DNA from: Smithella sp. PtaU1.Bin162
Lineage (GTDB): Bacteria > Desulfobacterota > Syntrophia > Syntrophales > Smithellaceae
NCBI GenBank assembly: GCA_002068015.1
Contig: MVRV01000031.1
Coordinates: 1-36,616, forward strand
DNA length: 36,616 bases
Direction: 5' to 3'
A program made the position numbers and the translations under genes. The notes under the pieces are model-generated. The model was not told the DNA's origin. It did no database searches and was given only the letters and a program-made list of their open reading frames with translations. Positions 1-8,519 of this stretch are shown one piece after another (position 1 is the stretch's first letter; the number at the start of each line of letters is the position of its first letter).

Positions 1-70
1 CGTATTTACGGGAGACACGGAGGCGCTGCTTGCGGCGGAGGAAATCCGCAAGAATTATCTGGAAGTGTAG
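1..70 (+). CDS. livF: LivF-type ABC transporter ATP-binding protein, C-terminal end only
   Basis: Only the last 22 codons are inside the window. The frame that begins at base 2 runs open to a TAG at 68-70 and reads VFTGDTEALLAAEEIRKNYL followed by EV. A tail of the form 'GD/GT-ELLA-EEVR--YLG' is the typical end of LivF, the second ATPase of branched-chain amino acid (HAAT family) importers. The next gene encodes a LivK-type binding protein in the same direction, which fits a liv-like operon whose permease and other ATPase genes would lie upstream of the window. The ATPase motifs cannot be seen, so the assignment rests on the tail and the neighbour. Confidence 0.6.
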   Translation, partial: VFTGDTEALLAAEEIRKNYLEV

Positions 71-187
71 CGGCTGTGCAATTCACCCTGTTTATGGCGG
101 ATTGTCCGGTTGCACGTAATACTTAATCACTGTTTTGTTTTTTATAAACGTGAGAGAGAAATGAACGATAGAAAAGGGAGGTGTTTT

Positions 188-1402
188 ATGAAGAGGAAGA
201 TTGTCGGGTTGGTAAGTATTTTCTTTATGGCCGTGATGCTGGGGATACCGATGGGCACAATGGCGGCCGAGGATACCATTAAAGTCGGAGCCACGGAACC
301 TCTTTCGGGAACGTTTAAAGACATTGGTGACCGCTACTACGACGGCTTGAAATATGCTGCCAAAGTCATCAATGAGAGCGGCGGACTTTTGGGTAAAAAA
401 GTGGAAATTGTGCCGGTCGATACGGAATTGAAACCGGATGTTGCTACCCGCAAGGCGCAAAATCTGATTTTGAAAGACGGCGTGAAATTCTTCTGCGGCG
501 GTACGGGAAGCTCGGTCGGTGCGGCTATGGGCCAGCTGGCGGAAAAGCAAAATGCCATTTTCTTTACCTATGGTATGGAAGCGGCGAGTATGACCGGTGA
601 GAAGTGCAATAAGCATTTCTTCCGTCCCGGCGGCCATTCCGATACACATTCTTATGCCATTGCTTATATGATGGCAAAAAAAGGATACAAGAAGATGGGT
701 ATTGTTGCGCAGGATTACTCTTTCGGTAAAGAGGCTGTAGTTGCTTTCAAAAAGAAACTTGCCCAGCTCAGTCCTTCCACGAAGATTGTGGTCGAACTCT
801 ATCACCCGTTGGGTACCAAAGATTTTGCTCCGTATATAAGTCAGCTTATTGCGGCCAAACCGGATGTCATCTTCACGCCGAACTGGGGCAATGACCTCTC
901 TTTACTACTCAAACAGGGACGTCCCATGGGTATGAATCAGAAGATTTTTTCATACTTCATCAATGACGAGGTAACCGTGCAGGCGCTGAACAATGATGAT
1001 CTGATGATCGGCAATATGGGCGTAGAAATATACACTCTCACCATTCCCACGAAAAAGAATGAGGAATTCGTCGCCAACTTCTATAAGGACAGAGGCTATT
1101 ATCCGACCTGGTTGCGCGGTAAATCTTACACGGCTTTGATGTTCTGGGCGGAAGCAGTCAAAAAAGCGGGGACAACGGATGTGCAGGCTGTAATCAAAGC
1201 CTGGGAAGGTTTAAGTTATGACGGTCCCGGCGGTGTCTGGACAATGCGGGCTTGCGATCATCAGGCGCAGGTGCCCTACTGGTACGTGGAAATAGTCAAG
1301 GACAACAAATTTTTCAAGCATGCTTTCGAAGGCCCTTCCACGATGATTCCGGCCAACGAAGTGACGGTACCCTGTGAAGAAACCGGTTGTAAGATGAAAT
1401 AA
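188..1402 (+). CDS. LivK-type periplasmic substrate-binding protein
   Basis: This 404-residue protein belongs to the type 1 periplasmic-binding fold (Peripla_BP_6) that serves HAAT-family ABC importers. It begins with a signal peptide: basic MKRK, a hydrophobic core at about residues 5-25 and a likely cleavage site after MAA, giving a mature start EDTIKVG. The segment GATEPLSGTFKDIGDRYYDG and the later GGTGSSVGAAMGQLAEKQNA are characteristic of LivK-like proteins that bind the ligand in the cleft. I chose the ATG at 188 because a GGGAGGTG ribosome site lies just upstream and the signal peptide starts there; an in-frame extension to 110 would add 26 residues with no such features. The ligand cannot be told from sequence. 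Neighbouring CoA-linked dehydrogenases suggest a carboxylate or aromatic acid as readily as an amino acid. Confidence 0.88.
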   Translation: MKRKIVGLVSIFFMAVMLGIPMGTMAAEDTIKVGATEPLSGTFKDIGDRYYDGLKYAAKVINESGGLLGKKVEIVPVDTELKPDVATRKAQNLILKDGVKFFCGGTGSSVGAAMGQLAEKQNAIFFTYGMEAASMTGEKCNKHFFRPGGHSDTHSYAIAYMMAKKGYKKMGIVAQDYSFGKEAVVAFKKKLAQLSPSTKIVVELYHPLGTKDFAPYISQLIAAKPDVIFTPNWGNDLSLLLKQGRPMGMNQKIFSYFINDEVTVQALNNDDLMIGNMGVEIYTLTIPTKKNEEFVANFYKDRGYYPTWLRGKSYTALMFWAEAVKKAGTTDVQAVIKAWEGLSYDGPGGVWTMRACDHQAQVPYWYVEIVKDNKFFKHAFEGPSTMIPANEVTVPCEETGCKMK

Positions 1403-1443
1403 TCGCATGGAGAAAAAATAGATTGATCAATGAAAATTGTTCC

Positions 1444-1476
1444 GGGCATCACCTGTTTACCGGGTGATGCCCCTTT
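1444..1476 (+). terminator. Hairpin downstream of the binding-protein gene
   Basis: A perfect 10-bp inverted repeat (GGGCATCACC at 1444-1453 and GGTGATGCCC at 1463-1472) encloses a 9-nt loop and is followed by CTTTCC. The stem is strong, but the T run is only three long, so it may be a weak terminator or an mRNA-stabilising hairpin. It lies 41 bases after the stop codon of the binding protein, a common place for a hairpin that lets the binding protein be made in excess over downstream genes. Confidence 0.55.
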
Positions 1477-1551
1477 CCAAAACAGGGCTTTTCCTCCGGA
1501 CAGGTATCCCGCTCATGGACAGGAGGGAAATATTCAAGAAGGAGATTTGCA

Positions 1552-2499
1552 ATGACCACGCTGATAACGGGCGGCGCCGGTTTTTTAGGTACTTACCTAA
1601 CAAAATTACTGATTGCGGAAGGCGAAAAGCCTGTTTTACTTGATCCGGCGCCAATGCCGGAAACGCTGAAAAGTGTTTCTGCTGAAATTGAATATGTGCG
1701 GAATTCGCTGGATTGCTTATCGATACTGATCAATATAATAAGAAAATATTCGGTTGACCGAATATTTCATTTAGGGGGGATGCTTTCAGCGCCCTCCGAT
1801 GAAAATCCCTGGGCGGCTTTTAACACTAATGTTGCGGGAACGTATAACGTTTTGGAGGCGGCACGTTTGGAAGGCGTTAAACAAGTTATTTTCTCAAGTA
1901 CCATAGCCGTATACGCCAAGGACCTTCCGGCCACACCTGTTGATGATAAAACACTTCAGCGTCCCACTTCCATGTATGGATCGACGAAGGTATTTTGCGA
2001 ACTTCTGGGAAGATTTTATGCCCGTAAGTTTGATCTTGATTTCCGGGCGATACGTTTGCCGTCGGTAATAGGGCCGGGCGCAAGAACAATGAATATGTCC
2101 ATATACAATTGCTGGGCTATCGAAAAATCATTAAACGGCGAACCATATGAGCTTTTTTGCGAACCGGACACCCGTTGTCCCGTGATGTATTTCAAGGATG
2201 CCGGCAGGGCTTTTTTGTTATTATCACAAGCTGGAAGATCGCAAATAAAAACTCAAGTTTACAATATCGCCGGTATAGTGCCGGCTTTTTCCGCCCAGCA
2301 ATTGGTGAATTTGATTACCCGCAAGATACCGGAAGCCAGACTTACCTTTAAACCGGATCCGGCAATGGTCGAACTTTTAAGAGGGATCGGTTCGCTTGTC
2401 CTGGACGATGAATGTGCCCGGGTTGAGTGGGGATGGAAGATAAAATACTCTCTGGAAGAAATGCTGGACGATTTCATCAGGGAATTTAAAAGCAAGTAA
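1552..2499 (+). CDS. NAD-dependent epimerase/dehydratase (extended SDR)
   Basis: The 315-residue protein has the extended short-chain dehydrogenase fold. The nucleotide-binding motif TGGAGFLG is at residues 6-13, a serine-rich SST stretch near 115-117, and the catalytic YxxxK is Y142-K146 within MYGSTKVFCELLGRFY. RLPSVIGPG near 169-177 is the usual substrate-side loop. This family includes UDP-sugar epimerases, but also threonine dehydrogenase and other non-sugar enzymes. Length and motifs fit the threonine dehydrogenase/UDP-galactose epimerase-like branch without deciding the substrate. The start has a good AAGGAG site about 7 bases upstream. The gene stands 22 bases ahead of a 3-hydroxyacyl-CoA dehydrogenase, so the two are probably cotranscribed and may act on the same imported compound. 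Confidence 0.82.
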   Translation: MTTLITGGAGFLGTYLTKLLIAEGEKPVLLDPAPMPETLKSVSAEIEYVRNSLDCLSILINIIRKYSVDRIFHLGGMLSAPSDENPWAAFNTNVAGTYNVLEAARLEGVKQVIFSSTIAVYAKDLPATPVDDKTLQRPTSMYGSTKVFCELLGRFYARKFDLDFRAIRLPSVIGPGARTMNMSIYNCWAIEKSLNGEPYELFCEPDTRCPVMYFKDAGRAFLLLSQAGRSQIKTQVYNIAGIVPAFSAQQLVNLITRKIPEARLTFKPDPAMVELLRGIGSLVLDDECARVEWGWKIKYSLEEMLDDFIREFKSK

Positions 2500-2521
2500 A
2501 TCGGCAGGCGAAGTAAACGAT

Positions 2522-3466
2522 ATGAAGCTGGAAAATATAAAGAAAATTGCCTGTATCGGTGCCGGAGTTATCGGCCATTCCTGGGCTTGCGCTTTTGCCC
2601 GGGGAGGATACGAAGTCAGATTAATGGATGTAAATAATGATCTGCTGAGAAAAGCGGAAAACGGGATCAGAAGAAATTATGAAGTCTTTGTCAAGAATGA
2701 GTTGATCAATCAGGACGAAGTAGCAGCGATTTTGAAAAAAATTGAGATGGGGACCGATATATCATGGGCGGTTGAGGATGCCGATTTTTGTATTGAATCA
2801 GTTTCCGAGAATATTGATCTGAAAAAAGATATCTTCGGAAAAATGGATCAGGCGGCACCGCAGCGGGCAATTCTGGCCAGTTCGACATCCGGCCAGCCAA
2901 TGACGGAAATAGCTAAGGCAACTAAACGCCCTGAAAAATGCGTTATCATTCATCCTCTGAATCCTCCTCATATTATTCCGGCCGTTGAGGTGGTGAAAGG
3001 AACTCTGACATCTGACGAGACCGTGGATTTGACTGTTGGTCTTTTAAAGAAGATAGGCCGCAGACCTTATGTCTGCTTAAAGGAAGTACCGGGATTTGTG
3101 ATGTCGAGACTCCTTACTGTCGTGTTACGCGAAGCATTGTCACTTTTGAAAAAAGGCGTTGCTACAGTCGAGGACATTGATACGGCAATAAATTCAGGTT
3201 TAGGATTACGCTTCGGGCTGATGGGTGTTTTTGAAATACACAATTTGACGGCTTCCGGCGGATTGGAAAATTTTTTCAAGAATTATTCGGGCTTCTATCG
3301 CCAGATCTGGGCGGATTTGGAAGATATGAAAGATGTTACGCCGGAACTTGCCGCAAAAGCCGTGGAGGGGATTAGAAAAGAGTTGGGAGATCGGTCCCAG
3401 GAGGATATTATCAAGTGGCGGGATGAAAAACTTTTGGAACTGATGAAGATTAGAAAACTCATTTAA
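2522..3466 (+). CDS. 3-hydroxyacyl-CoA dehydrogenase family protein
   Basis: This 314-residue protein has the single-chain 3-hydroxyacyl-CoA dehydrogenase architecture: an N-terminal Rossmann domain with GAGVIG at residues 13-18 and a C-terminal helical 3HCDH domain from about 185. The catalytic-histidine segment reads IIHPLNPPHIIPAVEVV, and the C-terminal domain opens with KEVPGFVMSRLL. Proteins of this size with the HPLNPPH signature cluster with lambda-crystallin/L-gulonate and carnitine dehydrogenases as well as 3-hydroxybutyryl-CoA dehydrogenases, so it oxidises a 3-hydroxy acid or its CoA ester with NAD. It follows the epimerase by 22 bases. The ribosome site is weak (GGCGAAG). The exact substrate is not readable from sequence. 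Confidence 0.82.
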   Translation: MKLENIKKIACIGAGVIGHSWACAFARGGYEVRLMDVNNDLLRKAENGIRRNYEVFVKNELINQDEVAAILKKIEMGTDISWAVEDADFCIESVSENIDLKKDIFGKMDQAAPQRAILASSTSGQPMTEIAKATKRPEKCVIIHPLNPPHIIPAVEVVKGTLTSDETVDLTVGLLKKIGRRPYVCLKEVPGFVMSRLLTVVLREALSLLKKGVATVEDIDTAINSGLGLRFGLMGVFEIHNLTASGGLENFFKNYSGFYRQIWADLEDMKDVTPELAAKAVEGIRKELGDRSQEDIIKWRDEKLLELMKIRKLI

Positions 3467-3749
3467 TAATAAGGTTTTGCGTATCTGGTACATTAATAGT
3501 AACAATTTATTAATATTTGTTTTTTGAGAAATTATAAAGTGTCGGCAAGAAAGCAATCATTGTTCGTACTTTCTATGCGCCGTTTGATAAGTTTGGTGGT
3601 ATTATAAAATATATTTTCAATACTTATCGTAAATGTAGAGGTGGAATTTGCCAAGTTAACCGGTAAAAAGAGGTGCTGTTGCGTGTTCAGTAATTTTCCA
3701 TCATAAAACGGATACTGTTGTTTGTCGGAATGAACGGAGGGTGTTTGAT

Positions 3750-4502
3750 ATGACCATTAAAAAAGGCAGAGTGGCTATAGTAACGGGTGCCGGTCAGGGT
3801 ATCGGCAAAGGCATCTCCTTAAAACTGGCGGAAAATGGGGCACGGGTTGTGGTATGTGACATTAATGAAGAAACGGTGCGGAATGTTGCCGCGGAAATTG
3901 TTGCCAATGGTCATGAAGCTTTGGCTGTAGCCGGCGATGTGGGGTCAAAAAGCGATTGCCTGTCTTTTGTCCAGTCGGCTTTGCAGCGCTGGGGAACGGT
4001 GGATATTTTAGTTAATAACGCCGGTATTATCAGAGATGCGTTTATCGAGAATATGACGGAGGAACAGTGGGATGCCGTCTTAAGAGTTAATCTGAAAGGA
4101 GCATTTCTATGTACTCAAGCCGCCATGAAACCGATGAAGCTGCAAAATTACGGGAGGATAATTAATATTTCATCTTCATCCTGTAAGGGCAACATCGGAC
4201 AGGCAAATTATGCTTCAGCCAAAGCCGGAATAAATGCCTTAACTTATGTTGCCGCCCTGGAACTGGCCAGATACGGAATTACCGTGAATTCCATCTGTCC
4301 CGGTGTTATTGACACACCGATGGCGCGTTCGGTTCCGCAAAAAATCCTGGACCGCTGGATAGCAACAATTCCGACCCAGCGAATCGGCCATCCTGATGAT
4401 ATGGCTTATATGGTTCTGGCTTTTGCCGCCGAAGAGGCGGGTTATCTCAACGGGCAGACTATTTTTGTGGACGGCGGTATGCAGACGGGGCTTAAAATGT
4501 AA
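3750..4502 (+). CDS. FabG-like short-chain dehydrogenase/reductase
   Basis: A classical SDR of 250 residues. It has the TGAGQGIG cofactor loop (residues 12-19), NNAG (89-92), a catalytic serine in the ISSSS stretch near 140-144, and YxxxK at Y154-K158. The C-terminus YLNGQTIFVDGG is typical of FabG (3-oxoacyl-ACP reductase) and of acetoacetyl-CoA or cyclohexanol-type dehydrogenases. I placed the start at the ATG at 3750, 9 bases after a GGAGG site; an in-frame GTG at 3741 would touch that site directly. A 283-base AT-rich gap separates it from the previous gene, so it may have its own promoter. A strong terminator follows. It could provide a beta-keto reduction step, but FabG-like proteins are too diverse to fix the substrate. 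Confidence 0.85.
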   Translation: MTIKKGRVAIVTGAGQGIGKGISLKLAENGARVVVCDINEETVRNVAAEIVANGHEALAVAGDVGSKSDCLSFVQSALQRWGTVDILVNNAGIIRDAFIENMTEEQWDAVLRVNLKGAFLCTQAAMKPMKLQNYGRIINISSSSCKGNIGQANYASAKAGINALTYVAALELARYGITVNSICPGVIDTPMARSVPQKILDRWIATIPTQRIGHPDDMAYMVLAFAAEEAGYLNGQTIFVDGGMQTGLKM

Positions 4503-4562
4503 AATATATGTATTTCCACATTTCCCTCCCTTTTTGTGCAGTCCGTTATCGGCTGTCCAGGG

Positions 4563-4606
4563 AAAACGCTGTAAAGGAAACTTCCTTTAACAGCGTTTTT
4601 CTTTTT
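4563..4606 (+). terminator. Intrinsic terminator after the FabG-like gene
   Basis: The arms AAAACGCTGTAAAGGAA and TTCCTTTAACAGCGTTTT pair over about 17 bp with one bulged base and a short loop, followed by TTTTTCTTTTT. This is a textbook Rho-independent terminator. It separates the dehydrogenase module from the copper genes. Confidence 0.85.
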
Positions 4607-4769
4607 GTGCCCTGTCTGTTATTCCCCTCCAAACGTTATTTTACAGGTTAAAAACAGCGGATCACCTGGAATAATCATGAAAAAATCAAAATATTTATTA
4701 TCAAGTTTGCTATTAAGCTAAAAGATGTTAAATTAATAAAAAATTTATTGTTTTCTGGAGGGAATTCCC

Positions 4770-4967
4770 ATGAAAAGTATAAAAATAAAAGGGATGAGCT
4801 GCGGGCATTGTGTCATGGCGGTGGAAAGAGCGCTGAGCGCGATCGCCGGCATTAAAGACGTTAAAGTCGATTTAAAAAGCGGCTCCGCCAGTTACGAGGA
4901 AACAAAACCGGTCGACGCAAAGATCATTGCCGATGCGGTGAAAAAAGCGGGGTACGAAGTTGTCTGA
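4770..4967 (+). CDS. copZ: Heavy-metal-associated domain protein, CopZ-like copper chaperone
   Basis: A 65-residue single HMA (ferredoxin-like) domain with the copper-binding motif GMSCGHC near residues 8-14. It is expected to carry Cu(I) in the cytoplasm and hand it to the adjacent P-type ATPase. A GGAGGG ribosome site lies 6-7 bases before the ATG. Its last codons overlap the start of the ATPase frame by 8 bases, which suggests translational coupling. The 160 bases upstream are very AT-rich, but I could not identify a convincing promoter or a CueR/CsoR-type operator there, and no copper regulator gene is next to it. Confidence 0.88.
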   Translation: MKSIKIKGMSCGHCVMAVERALSAIAGIKDVKVDLKSGSASYEETKPVDAKIIADAVKKAGYEVV

Positions 4968-7437
4968 GAAAGCAACATTTGCCGTTCGCGGCATGAGCTG
5001 TGCCGCCTGTGTGCGGCGGGTGGAAGAAGGACTGCGCGGAATTCCCGGAGTCCGGAAAGCTGTGGTTAATTTTGCCACGGAAAAAGCACTGGTTGAATAT
5101 GAACCGGAGCTGGTGGATATTAATGTCTTGCAAACCAAGATAAGCGATCTAGGTTATGAGGCATTTCCGGAAGCAAAACAGCCGTCGGCGGGAAAGGATA
5201 AAGTGACTATTTCCGTCGGTGGAATGACCTGTGCCGCCTGCGTACGGCGGGTGGAAAATGCCTTGAAAAAAGTTTCCGGTGTAACCGATGCCGGCGTGAA
5301 TCTGGCTACAGCCCGGGCAACGGTGACTCACGTACCAAACTGGGGCGGATTGGCCGCACTGGAAAGGGCCGTAACGGAACAAGGGTATCAATTTCTGGGC
5401 GAAACGGATTCCTCCGCTCCGGACCCGGCTGAGTCAGCCCGCATCCGCGACATTAAAGAGCTGAAACTGAAGGTCGCCTGCGGCGCTGTTTTAAGCGTAA
5501 TTATCTTTTTCGGTTCCATGCAGCACTGGTTCGGCTTTTTACAGGTGATTCCCCGGGAGATCATGCTCTATGCAATGTTTGTTTTGACCGCTCCCGCCGT
5601 CTTCTGGGTCGGCAGCCGGTTTTTCACCGGTGCCGTAAAAGCGGCCCGGCAAATGACATCCGATATGAATACGCTTGTTGCCGTCGGTTCTCTCTCCGCT
5701 TACCTTTATTCTGCGACTGCAACGTTTTTTCCCCATTTTTTTATGACCGCCGGTGTTATGCCCCATGTTTATTATGATGGTGCGGCAATGATTGTTACTC
5801 TCATTCTTGTCGGGAGACTGCTCGAGGCCAGGGCTAAAAGTAAAACTTCACTGGCGATAAGGCAGCTTCTGGGGCTGAAACCGAAAACCGCGCATTTGCT
5901 GAACGGCGTTGACACAGCGGACGTTGCCGTGGAAGAGGTCAGAGTAGATGATGTCCTGCTGGTCAAGCCCGGTGAAAGCATCCCGGTGGACGGGCTAATT
6001 ATTGCTGGAGAATCAACCATCGATGAATCCATGCTGACGGGAGAGAGTATGCCGGTATCCAAAGGTGCCGGACAAAAAATATTTGCTGCGACGATAAATA
6101 AAACGGGAAGCTTCACTTTCCGGGCCACCGGAGTCGGCAGTGAAACTGCTCTGGCCCAGATTATCCGGCTTGTGGAAGAGGCACAGGGATCCAAAGCGCC
6201 GATTCAGCGCCTGGCGGACCGGGTGGCCTCGGTTTTTGTTCCGGTGGTGTTTGTCATCGCTCTCATAACTTTTGCCGTCTGGTATTTCCTGCCCGAGCAA
6301 AGCGCTTTCAGCCGTGCTCTGCTTAACTTTGTTTCCGTGCTCGTGATTGCCTGCCCCTGTGCCCTGGGGCTGGCCACACCGACGGCGATTATGGTGGGGA
6401 CAGGTCTGGGCGCCCAAAGCGGGATCCTGATCAAGGGTGGTGAAACGCTGGAAAAAGTGCATAAACTGACCGTGATCGTTTTTGACAAGACGGGAACGCT
6501 TACCCGCGGAGAGCCGGCAGTAACCGACATTGTTGCCGGGGATGGTTTTACGGAAGATCAGATTCTGGCTTATGCGGCGGCACTTGAGGCTGTTTCCGAG
6601 CATCCGCTGGCGCAGGCGATTTTAAGGGAAACCAGGCGCAAAAAAATCAATTTTACCGCCGGTGAAAAATTTACCGCGCTTTCCGGCCTGGGAGCGCAGG
6701 CTTTTCTGGAAGGGAAATTATACCTGCTGGGCAATCGCCTGTTTTTGCAGCAGGAAAATATTTCCATAGAAAAACTGGAGCAGGCAGCGGAAAAACTGGC
6801 CGGAGAAGGAAAGACGGTTGTTTATCTGGCCGCGGAAAAAAATCTGATCGGTCTTCTTGCTCTGGCCGATGTGCCCAAAGCTTCCGCAAAGGCTGCGGTG
6901 GATAGTTTAAAAAGCAGGGGATTGCAAGTGGCTATGATGACGGGAGACAATATCGGAACTGCAAAAGCCATTGCCCGTGAACTCGGGATCGATCAGGTTC
7001 TGGCGGAAGTTCTGCCGGGGAGCAAGGCTGATGAAGTAAAAAAGCTGCAAAAGGCCGGGGAAATCGTGGCGATGGTGGGCGACGGCATCAACGATGCACC
7101 GGCGCTGGCGGCTGCGGATGTGGGCATTGCCATCGGTGCCGGAACGGATGTGGCGATGGAAGCCTCCGATATAACTCTGATCAGCGATGATCTTTTCAGT
7201 GTAACGAAAGCGATCAGGCTCTCGGAGACGACCATGCGGGTAATCAAACAAAATCTCTTCTGGGCCTTCTTTTACAATGTGATCGGTATTCCCATTGCCG
7301 CAGGTGCATTGTATCCTTTTTTCGGTATTCTCCTCAACCCCGAATTTGCCGCGGCAGCCATGGCCGCAAGCTCGTTATCAGTCGTGAGCAATTCATTGCG
7401 CCTGAGAGGTTTATGGAAGAAGCGAAGTGATGTGTAG
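4960..7437 (+). CDS. copA: Copper-exporting P1B-type ATPase
   Basis: An 825-residue heavy-metal P-type ATPase with two N-terminal HMA domains. Their CxxC motifs are GMSCAAC near residues 11-17 and GMTCAAC near 87-93. Visible catalytic features are TGES at 360-363 (actuator), CPC at 465-467 in the sixth membrane helix (Cu(I) transport site), DKTGT with phosphorylated D509, the HP motif in SEHPLA, and GDGIND at 707-712. CPC plus two HMA domains is the CopA (P1B-1) pattern. It exports Cu(I) or Ag(I) across the inner membrane. The start is a TTG at 4960 overlapping the chaperone by 8 bases; the next in-frame ATG falls inside the first metal motif and would break the HMA domain. Confidence 0.93.
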   Translation: MSEKATFAVRGMSCAACVRRVEEGLRGIPGVRKAVVNFATEKALVEYEPELVDINVLQTKISDLGYEAFPEAKQPSAGKDKVTISVGGMTCAACVRRVENALKKVSGVTDAGVNLATARATVTHVPNWGGLAALERAVTEQGYQFLGETDSSAPDPAESARIRDIKELKLKVACGAVLSVIIFFGSMQHWFGFLQVIPREIMLYAMFVLTAPAVFWVGSRFFTGAVKAARQMTSDMNTLVAVGSLSAYLYSATATFFPHFFMTAGVMPHVYYDGAAMIVTLILVGRLLEARAKSKTSLAIRQLLGLKPKTAHLLNGVDTADVAVEEVRVDDVLLVKPGESIPVDGLIIAGESTIDESMLTGESMPVSKGAGQKIFAATINKTGSFTFRATGVGSETALAQIIRLVEEAQGSKAPIQRLADRVASVFVPVVFVIALITFAVWYFLPEQSAFSRALLNFVSVLVIACPCALGLATPTAIMVGTGLGAQSGILIKGGETLEKVHKLTVIVFDKTGTLTRGEPAVTDIVAGDGFTEDQILAYAAALEAVSEHPLAQAILRETRRKKINFTAGEKFTALSGLGAQAFLEGKLYLLGNRLFLQQENISIEKLEQAAEKLAGEGKTVVYLAAEKNLIGLLALADVPKASAKAAVDSLKSRGLQVAMMTGDNIGTAKAIARELGIDQVLAEVLPGSKADEVKKLQKAGEIVAMVGDGINDAPALAAADVGIAIGAGTDVAMEASDITLISDDLFSVTKAIRLSETTMRVIKQNLFWAFFYNVIGIPIAAGALYPFFGILLNPEFAAAAMAASSLSVVSNSLRLRGLWKKRSDV

Positions 7438-7472
7438 GATGTTCTTCAGGTTGGATTTTGATTTATGATGTT

Positions 7473-7506
7473 GTGCCCCGGCTGTTATTTATGGCGGCCG
7501 GGGCAC
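7473..7506. terminator. Strong hairpin between convergent genes
   Basis: GTGCCCCGGC at 7473-7482 and GCCGGGGCAC at 7497-7506 form a perfect 10-bp GC-rich stem around a 14-nt loop. It sits between the convergent copA and cytidylate kinase-like genes, where a bidirectional terminator is expected. Neither side carries a T run, so it is not a canonical intrinsic terminator. It may act with Rho or stabilise mRNA ends. Confidence 0.45.
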
Positions 7507-7543
7507 CAGTCGATTCGGAACAAGATTTCTGCGTATCTGTCCG

Positions 7544-8362
7544 TCAGGCGAAGAGAGAACGGGTGTGGTGGATAATCTTATTATTTACTTTCTTTACACC
7601 GGTGACACTACGGGCTATCTTTTCACATTTGGCAATGATTTCTTTAACAGATGTTACCCCCTTGATGGTAACGATTCCTTTTGTTGCCGTTACCTCCAGT
7701 AACCCTATGTCGATCCCTTCGATGTAGGCTATGTTTCCATAAACTTCCTGGCTCAGGCAGATATCGGTAAGCTTCCCTTCGTCATCGGGTTTTTTCTCCA
7801 GAATCTTTGTCGCGAGAGCGGCACCTTTAATCATTTGCACCGCGTCATCAATGGTAATGATATTGGTGTTGATCATTAAATCGTACAATTTCTGATCGTT
7901 CCAGTCGACATTAAAGAAAAACTTGTGGAAGCCCTCCCTGTCGTGGTCGCTGTGCCTGATGATCTGTTCTGCCATTGTTTCGTCGCATTTATAACGATTC
8001 ATCAGGCGCTCGATTCGCAAATCATGTGGCGCAAACACGCGAATATGGAGAGCATCGGCAAATCCTTTAAAAATGGCCTGTGCTCCTCTGCCGATGATCA
8101 AACAGCTCCCTTTACGGGCGAATTCATACATAGCGGTTTTCATGAAGTGCAGATAGCGGTTTCTGTCCAGGGAAAAATCCCAAAATGGCGGTCCTTTTTC
8201 ATCATATTTTTCAATTTTATTTTCGGAAATGCCGTAATGGCCGACCAATTCTTTTTCCAAAACTTCTTTGTTGAGTAATTGAAGTCCGAGATCTTCTTTT
8301 ACTTTTTGGGATATCTCCGTGCCTAAACTTCCCACTTCTCTCGATATGGTGATAATTGCCAT
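7544..8362 (-). CDS. Cytidylate kinase-like protein with C-terminal BON domain
   Basis: A 272-residue protein. The N-terminal part starts MAIITISREVGSLGTEIS, the form of the cytidylate kinase-like family (AAA-type P-loop of the S-R-x-x-G-S kind), and continues with IIGRGAQAIF and RIERLMNRY, typical of that family. The last 65 or so residues (about 200-268) match a BON-type fold, with I-x-V-x-x-x-x-G-I-V-T-I-K-G-V and a closing 'V-x-G-V-x-x-V-N-N'. Phosphoryl acceptor and BON ligand are unknown. The start at 8362 has a GGGAGGTG ribosome site; a 25-residue upstream extension would run through the promoter at 8409-8437. It is downstream of the kinase gene at 8520 but has its own promoter. Confidence 0.75.
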   Translation of the reverse strand: MAIITISREVGSLGTEISQKVKEDLGLQLLNKEVLEKELVGHYGISENKIEKYDEKGPPFWDFSLDRNRYLHFMKTAMYEFARKGSCLIIGRGAQAIFKGFADALHIRVFAPHDLRIERLMNRYKCDETMAEQIIRHSDHDREGFHKFFFNVDWNDQKLYDLMINTNIITIDDAVQMIKGAALATKILEKKPDDEGKLTDICLSQEVYGNIAYIEGIDIGLLEVTATKGIVTIKGVTSVKEIIAKCEKIARSVTGVKKVNNKIIHHTRSLFA

Positions 8363-8408
8363 AGGAACACCTCCCTTCTGTTTATTGTTGATCAATTGGC
8401 TTAAAGAT

Positions 8409-8437
8409 AATGTAACGTTGCTTGTTTTGAGTGTCAA
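8409..8437 (-). promoter_or_regulatory. Sigma-70 promoter of the cytidylate kinase-like gene
   Basis: On the minus strand, TTGACA (8437-8432) is followed by exactly 17 bases and TACATT (8414-8409). The -35 is perfect and the -10 differs at one or two positions. Transcription would start near 8402, giving a leader of about 40 bases before the ATG at 8362. Confidence 0.7.
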
Positions 8438-8519
8438 TGGGACAGCGGATGTAAAATGTAATAAAAATTTTAATTATTTATATTGGGGTGATGGTAAAAC
8501 CAAAGTTTCAGTGAGCCGG

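Noticed and set aside
92-805. Long open frame on the minus strand opposite the binding-protein gene
   Set aside because: It is antisense to a clear signal-peptide-bearing LivK-type protein, has no recognisable domain and no ribosome site.
1437-1643. Open frame that overlaps the terminator hairpin and the start of the epimerase
   Set aside because: It runs through the hairpin at 1444-1472 and conflicts with the well-supported ATG at 1552.
3560-3625. TTGATA and TAAAAT pair before the FabG-like gene
   Set aside because: Spacing is 15 and both hexamers are imperfect in an AT-rich gap, so chance occurrence is likely.
4680-4765. Promoter or metal-responsive operator upstream of the copper chaperone
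   Set aside because: The region is AT-rich, but no hexamer pair has good spacing and no CueR/CsoR-like dyad was visible.
6013-6603. 196-codon minus-strand frame within copA
   Set aside because: It lies opposite the conserved actuator and phosphorylation-domain coding sequence of CopA and shows no family features.
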